Source of the DNA: Pseudomonadota bacterium
GTDB lineage: Bacteria; Pseudomonadota; Gammaproteobacteria; Burkholderiales; Gallionellaceae
DNA: 9,243 nt
NCBI GenBank assembly: GCA_021847165.1
Contig: JAJZUH010000013.1
Coordinates: 11,998 to 21,240 of the forward strand
Direction of reading: 5' to 3'
Positions 7,523-9,243 of the stretch are shown one piece after another. A program made the translations under genes and the position numbers. Numbering within the stretch: the stretch's first letter is position 1; each line of letters begins with the position of its first letter. The notes below the pieces were generated by a model. It was not told the DNA's origin. It made no database searches and saw only the letters and a list, made by a program, of their open reading frames with translations.

Positions 7523-7546
7523 AACAGGGGGCGCAAGCCCCCTGTT
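7523..7546 (+). terminator. Hairpin terminator between convergent genes
   Basis: A perfect 10-bp inverted repeat, AACAGGGGGC (7523-7532) and GCCCCCTGTT (7537-7546), encloses a GCAA tetraloop of the stable GNRA type. On the plus strand it is followed by GCTTTG, a weak T-run, so it probably ends pbpG transcription. On the minus strand the following bases are CCCTTCG, so termination of the opposite operon here would be less efficient or need Rho. Confidence 0.68.
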
Positions 7547-7561
7547 GCTTTGCAGCCCGGT

Positions 7562-8530
7562 TTATTCCTCTTTCCGATGGGCCCAGTGCTGCGCGATGAC
7601 GCCACCCACTGCCAGTTGCAAGGGGTGGTAGATCATGATGGGCATAAGGATGAGTCCAAGGGCGGGATTGGCGCCGAATATGAGATGGGCCATGGGCACC
7701 CCGGAGGCCAAGGTCTTCTTGGAGCCGCAGAAGATGGCGGCGATGCGATCTTCCGTGGATAGTCCAAGCAGATTCGACAAGGTCCGGGTCAATAATAGTA
7801 CCAGGGAGAACAGCACTCCGGTGCCGACGATGGTTTCAGCCAGCACGACGGGGCCATAGTGTGACCATATGCCCTGCTGCACTGAATCGCTGAAGGAGGT
7901 ATAGACCAGCACCAGGATGGTCAGTCGGTCTGCCGTCTGGATCCGGGCTTTGTTGCGGCTGGCCCACGGACTCAGTAACGGGCGGGTGAACTGTCCCAGC
8001 GCAAGTGGCAGCACCAGCCACAGCAATAGATCCATCACCACCGGCGCGACGGCGAAATCGGTGCCGCTGCGGCCCAGTATCCAGGCCATCCACAGTGGGG
8101 TCAGCACCACGCCGATGAGGCTGGAGAGGGTGGCATTGAACACCGCCACCGGCACGTTTCCGCGGGCCGCCACGGTGAGCGCGACGGAGGAAGAAACCGT
8201 GGATGGCAGGGCGCAGAGGTAGAAAAAACCGTCTTGCAGATCCACCGACATCCAGCCGCCGGCGAGTTTGAGCAATCCCCATCCAAGCAGCGGGAATATC
8301 AGGAAAGTGCTGGCCTGGATGAGGAGATGTACCTGCCAGCGCAGAGCCCCATCGCGTAGTGCCAGGAAGCTCAATCCCAGGCCGTTGAGGAAGAATATCA
8401 GGGCGATGCCGGCCTTGTTGAGCAGCTCCGGATGCAGGAAACCGCCGTGGGCGCCGGGCGCGGGCCACAGAAAAGCCAGACCCACGGCCGCGAGCATGCC
8501 CTTGAGGAACCAGTCGAACTTGAACTTCAT
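7562..8530 (-). CDS. Bile acid:sodium symporter family transporter (YfeH type)
   Basis: A 322-residue inner-membrane protein with about nine to ten hydrophobic segments and short loops. It matches the SBF-like branch of the BASS family, of which E. coli YfeH (332 residues) is the known example. Conserved stretches include FFLNGLGLS at 46-54, the core LCALPSTVSSS around 105-115 followed by ARGNVPVAVFNA, and FCGSKKTLASGVPMA at 267-281 near the end. Relatives move organic anions with sodium, but the YfeH branch has no firmly known substrate. The open frame extends upstream to 8653, but that part overlaps the preceding gene; the ATG at 8530 starts a typical short basic end (MKFKFDWFLKG). Its ribosome binding site is weak: only GAGA, rather far upstream. 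It lies 37 bp downstream of the GGT-fold gene on the same strand, so the two likely form an operon. Confidence 0.9.
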   Translation of the reverse strand: MKFKFDWFLKGMLAAVGLAFLWPAPGAHGGFLHPELLNKAGIALIFFLNGLGLSFLALRDGALRWQVHLLIQASTFLIFPLLGWGLLKLAGGWMSVDLQDGFFYLCALPSTVSSSVALTVAARGNVPVAVFNATLSSLIGVVLTPLWMAWILGRSGTDFAVAPVVMDLLLWLVLPLALGQFTRPLLSPWASRNKARIQTADRLTILVLVYTSFSDSVQQGIWSHYGPVVLAETIVGTGVLFSLVLLLTRTLSNLLGLSTEDRIAAIFCGSKKTLASGVPMAHLIFGANPALGLILMPIMIYHPLQLAVGGVIAQHWAHRKEE

Positions 8531-8567
8531 GCCGGATGTCTTTTCTCGGGATCGATGACGGACCGCA

Positions 8568-9243
8568 TCACCATGCTGCCACGCTGCCGTCGCTGCGAGG
8601 GTCTTCGCCTCCCTCGATCCAGCCTTGCGGGTGCAGCACCAGCGCACCGGCATGGCCCATCCGTTCGTCGAAATCGGCCACCATCTCTACCGGGTGTCCC
8701 AGCTTGCGCAAGGACTGGATGACGTGCGGCGGATAGCGGGACTCCAGCTTCAGTGTCGTGCTCTGTTCCGCCCAAGTGCGGCCCAGCAGCCAGCGCGGCG
8801 CCGCCACGGCAGAGCGCACATTGTGACCGCCCCATACGTAGCGCGAGAACACGGCCGCCTGGGTTTGCGGCTGGCCTTCACCGCCCATGGTGCCGTAGAC
8901 CAGCAGGCGCCCGTCGTCCAGTGCGGCCATGGCCGGATTCAGTGTATGGAAGGGTTTGCGTCCCGGTTCCAGGCTGCGCAGGCGGCCCGGTTTGAGGTCG
9001 AAGGAGCAGCCGCGGTTCTGCCACCAGATCCCGCTGCCCGGCAGCACCACGCCACTGCCGAACTCGAAGTAGATGCTCTGGATCATGCTCACTGCCCGTC
9101 CTTCGCCATCCACCACGCCCATCCAGGTGGTATCGCCATCCGAGACCGGGGCTGGCCACGGGCTGGCGTGTTGCAGCGGTACGGCTGCAGCCGCCGCATC
9201 CAGCGTTTTGTCGCTTAACAGGGCGGAAGGATCGATCTTCATG
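8568..9243 (-). CDS. Gamma-glutamyltransferase-fold Ntn hydrolase, C-terminal part (start outside window)
   Basis: The visible part is the small subunit of a self-cleaving hydrolase of the GGT family, with part of the large subunit. The ATG at 9242 is internal: conserved sequence runs on through it to the window edge. The nucleophile after autocleavage should be the first Thr of GDTTWMGVVDGEG (bases 9129-9131), with cleavage after Asp. An ungapped alignment to E. coli GGT, recalled from memory, supports the fold: VVD, AV, FG.G and SGI positions agree. However, residues that bind the gamma-glutamyl group are changed: Asn411 to Tyr, Gln430 to Arg, Asp433 to Ser, and Ser462-Ser463 to His-Thr in KPFHTLNPAMA. 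It is thus probably not a true transpeptidase. The stretch GTMGGEGQPQTQAAVFSRYVWGG resembles HpxW-like oxamate amidohydrolases and related acylases; the exact substrate is unknown. No signal peptide can be judged. The transporter gene begins 37 bp after its stop. Confidence 0.85.
   Translation of the reverse strand, partial: MKIDPSALLSDKTLDAAAAAVPLQHASPWPAPVSDGDTTWMGVVDGEGRAVSMIQSIYFEFGSGVVLPGSGIWWQNRGCSFDLKPGRLRSLEPGRKPFHTLNPAMAALDDGRLLVYGTMGGEGQPQTQAAVFSRYVWGGHNVRSAVAAPRWLLGRTWAEQSTTLKLESRYPPHVIQSLRKLGHPVEMVADFDERMGHAGALVLHPQGWIEGGEDPRSDGSVAAW

Noticed and set aside
9240..9242. Minus-strand ATG at the right edge as the start of the GGT-fold gene
   Set aside because: Only the small subunit and its immediate upstream linker would be encoded; the family needs a large subunit of several hundred residues before the catalytic Thr.
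1..9243. A defence, phage, transposon or other novel multi-gene system
   Set aside because: All six genes belong to well-known housekeeping or transport families, composition looks even, and no integrase, transposase, reverse transcriptase, repeat array or att-like repeat was found by eye.

Overview
The window looks like an ordinary stretch of a moderately GC-rich (by eye near 60%) proteobacterial chromosome. The protein flavours (GlgP, a Glk of the E. coli type, an Atm1-type exporter, PBP7) fit a betaproteobacterium best, but the lineage is inferred from gene character only. There are six protein genes, two cut by the window edges. I see no insertion sequence, tRNA, rRNA, CRISPR array, phage gene or obvious novel multi-gene system.

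Layout: (1) 1-810, plus strand, the C-terminal two thirds of a ClsB-type cardiolipin synthase. (2) A 197-bp gap with a consensus -35 box, a plausible -10 and a 12-bp GC palindrome, then glgP (glycogen phosphorylase) and, 8 bp later, glk (glucokinase): a two-gene operon for glycogen use. GlgP releases glucose-1-phosphate, and Glk captures free glucose left from glucan breakdown. (3) A 262-bp non-coding gap holding a small hairpin right at the glk stop, a CU-rich stretch and a strong intrinsic terminator; this may be a long 3' UTR or a small RNA. (4) 4722-6500, a full-length Atm1/ABCB7-type half-transporter with a short leader and almost no Shine-Dalgarno, then pbpG (periplasmic D,D-endopeptidase) with its own signal peptide and ribosome binding site. 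(5) A perfect 10-bp hairpin with a GCAA loop separates pbpG from two convergent minus-strand genes. These are a gamma-glutamyltranspeptidase-fold hydrolase (cut at the right edge) followed 37 bp downstream by a YfeH-type bile acid/sodium symporter family transporter.

Most worth a second look: the GGT-fold enzyme keeps the autocatalytic threonine but has lost the residues that bind the gamma-glutamyl group in true GGTs, and it is paired with a transporter of unknown substrate; and the transcribed-looking gap between glk and the ABC exporter. The rest is well explained by known families.
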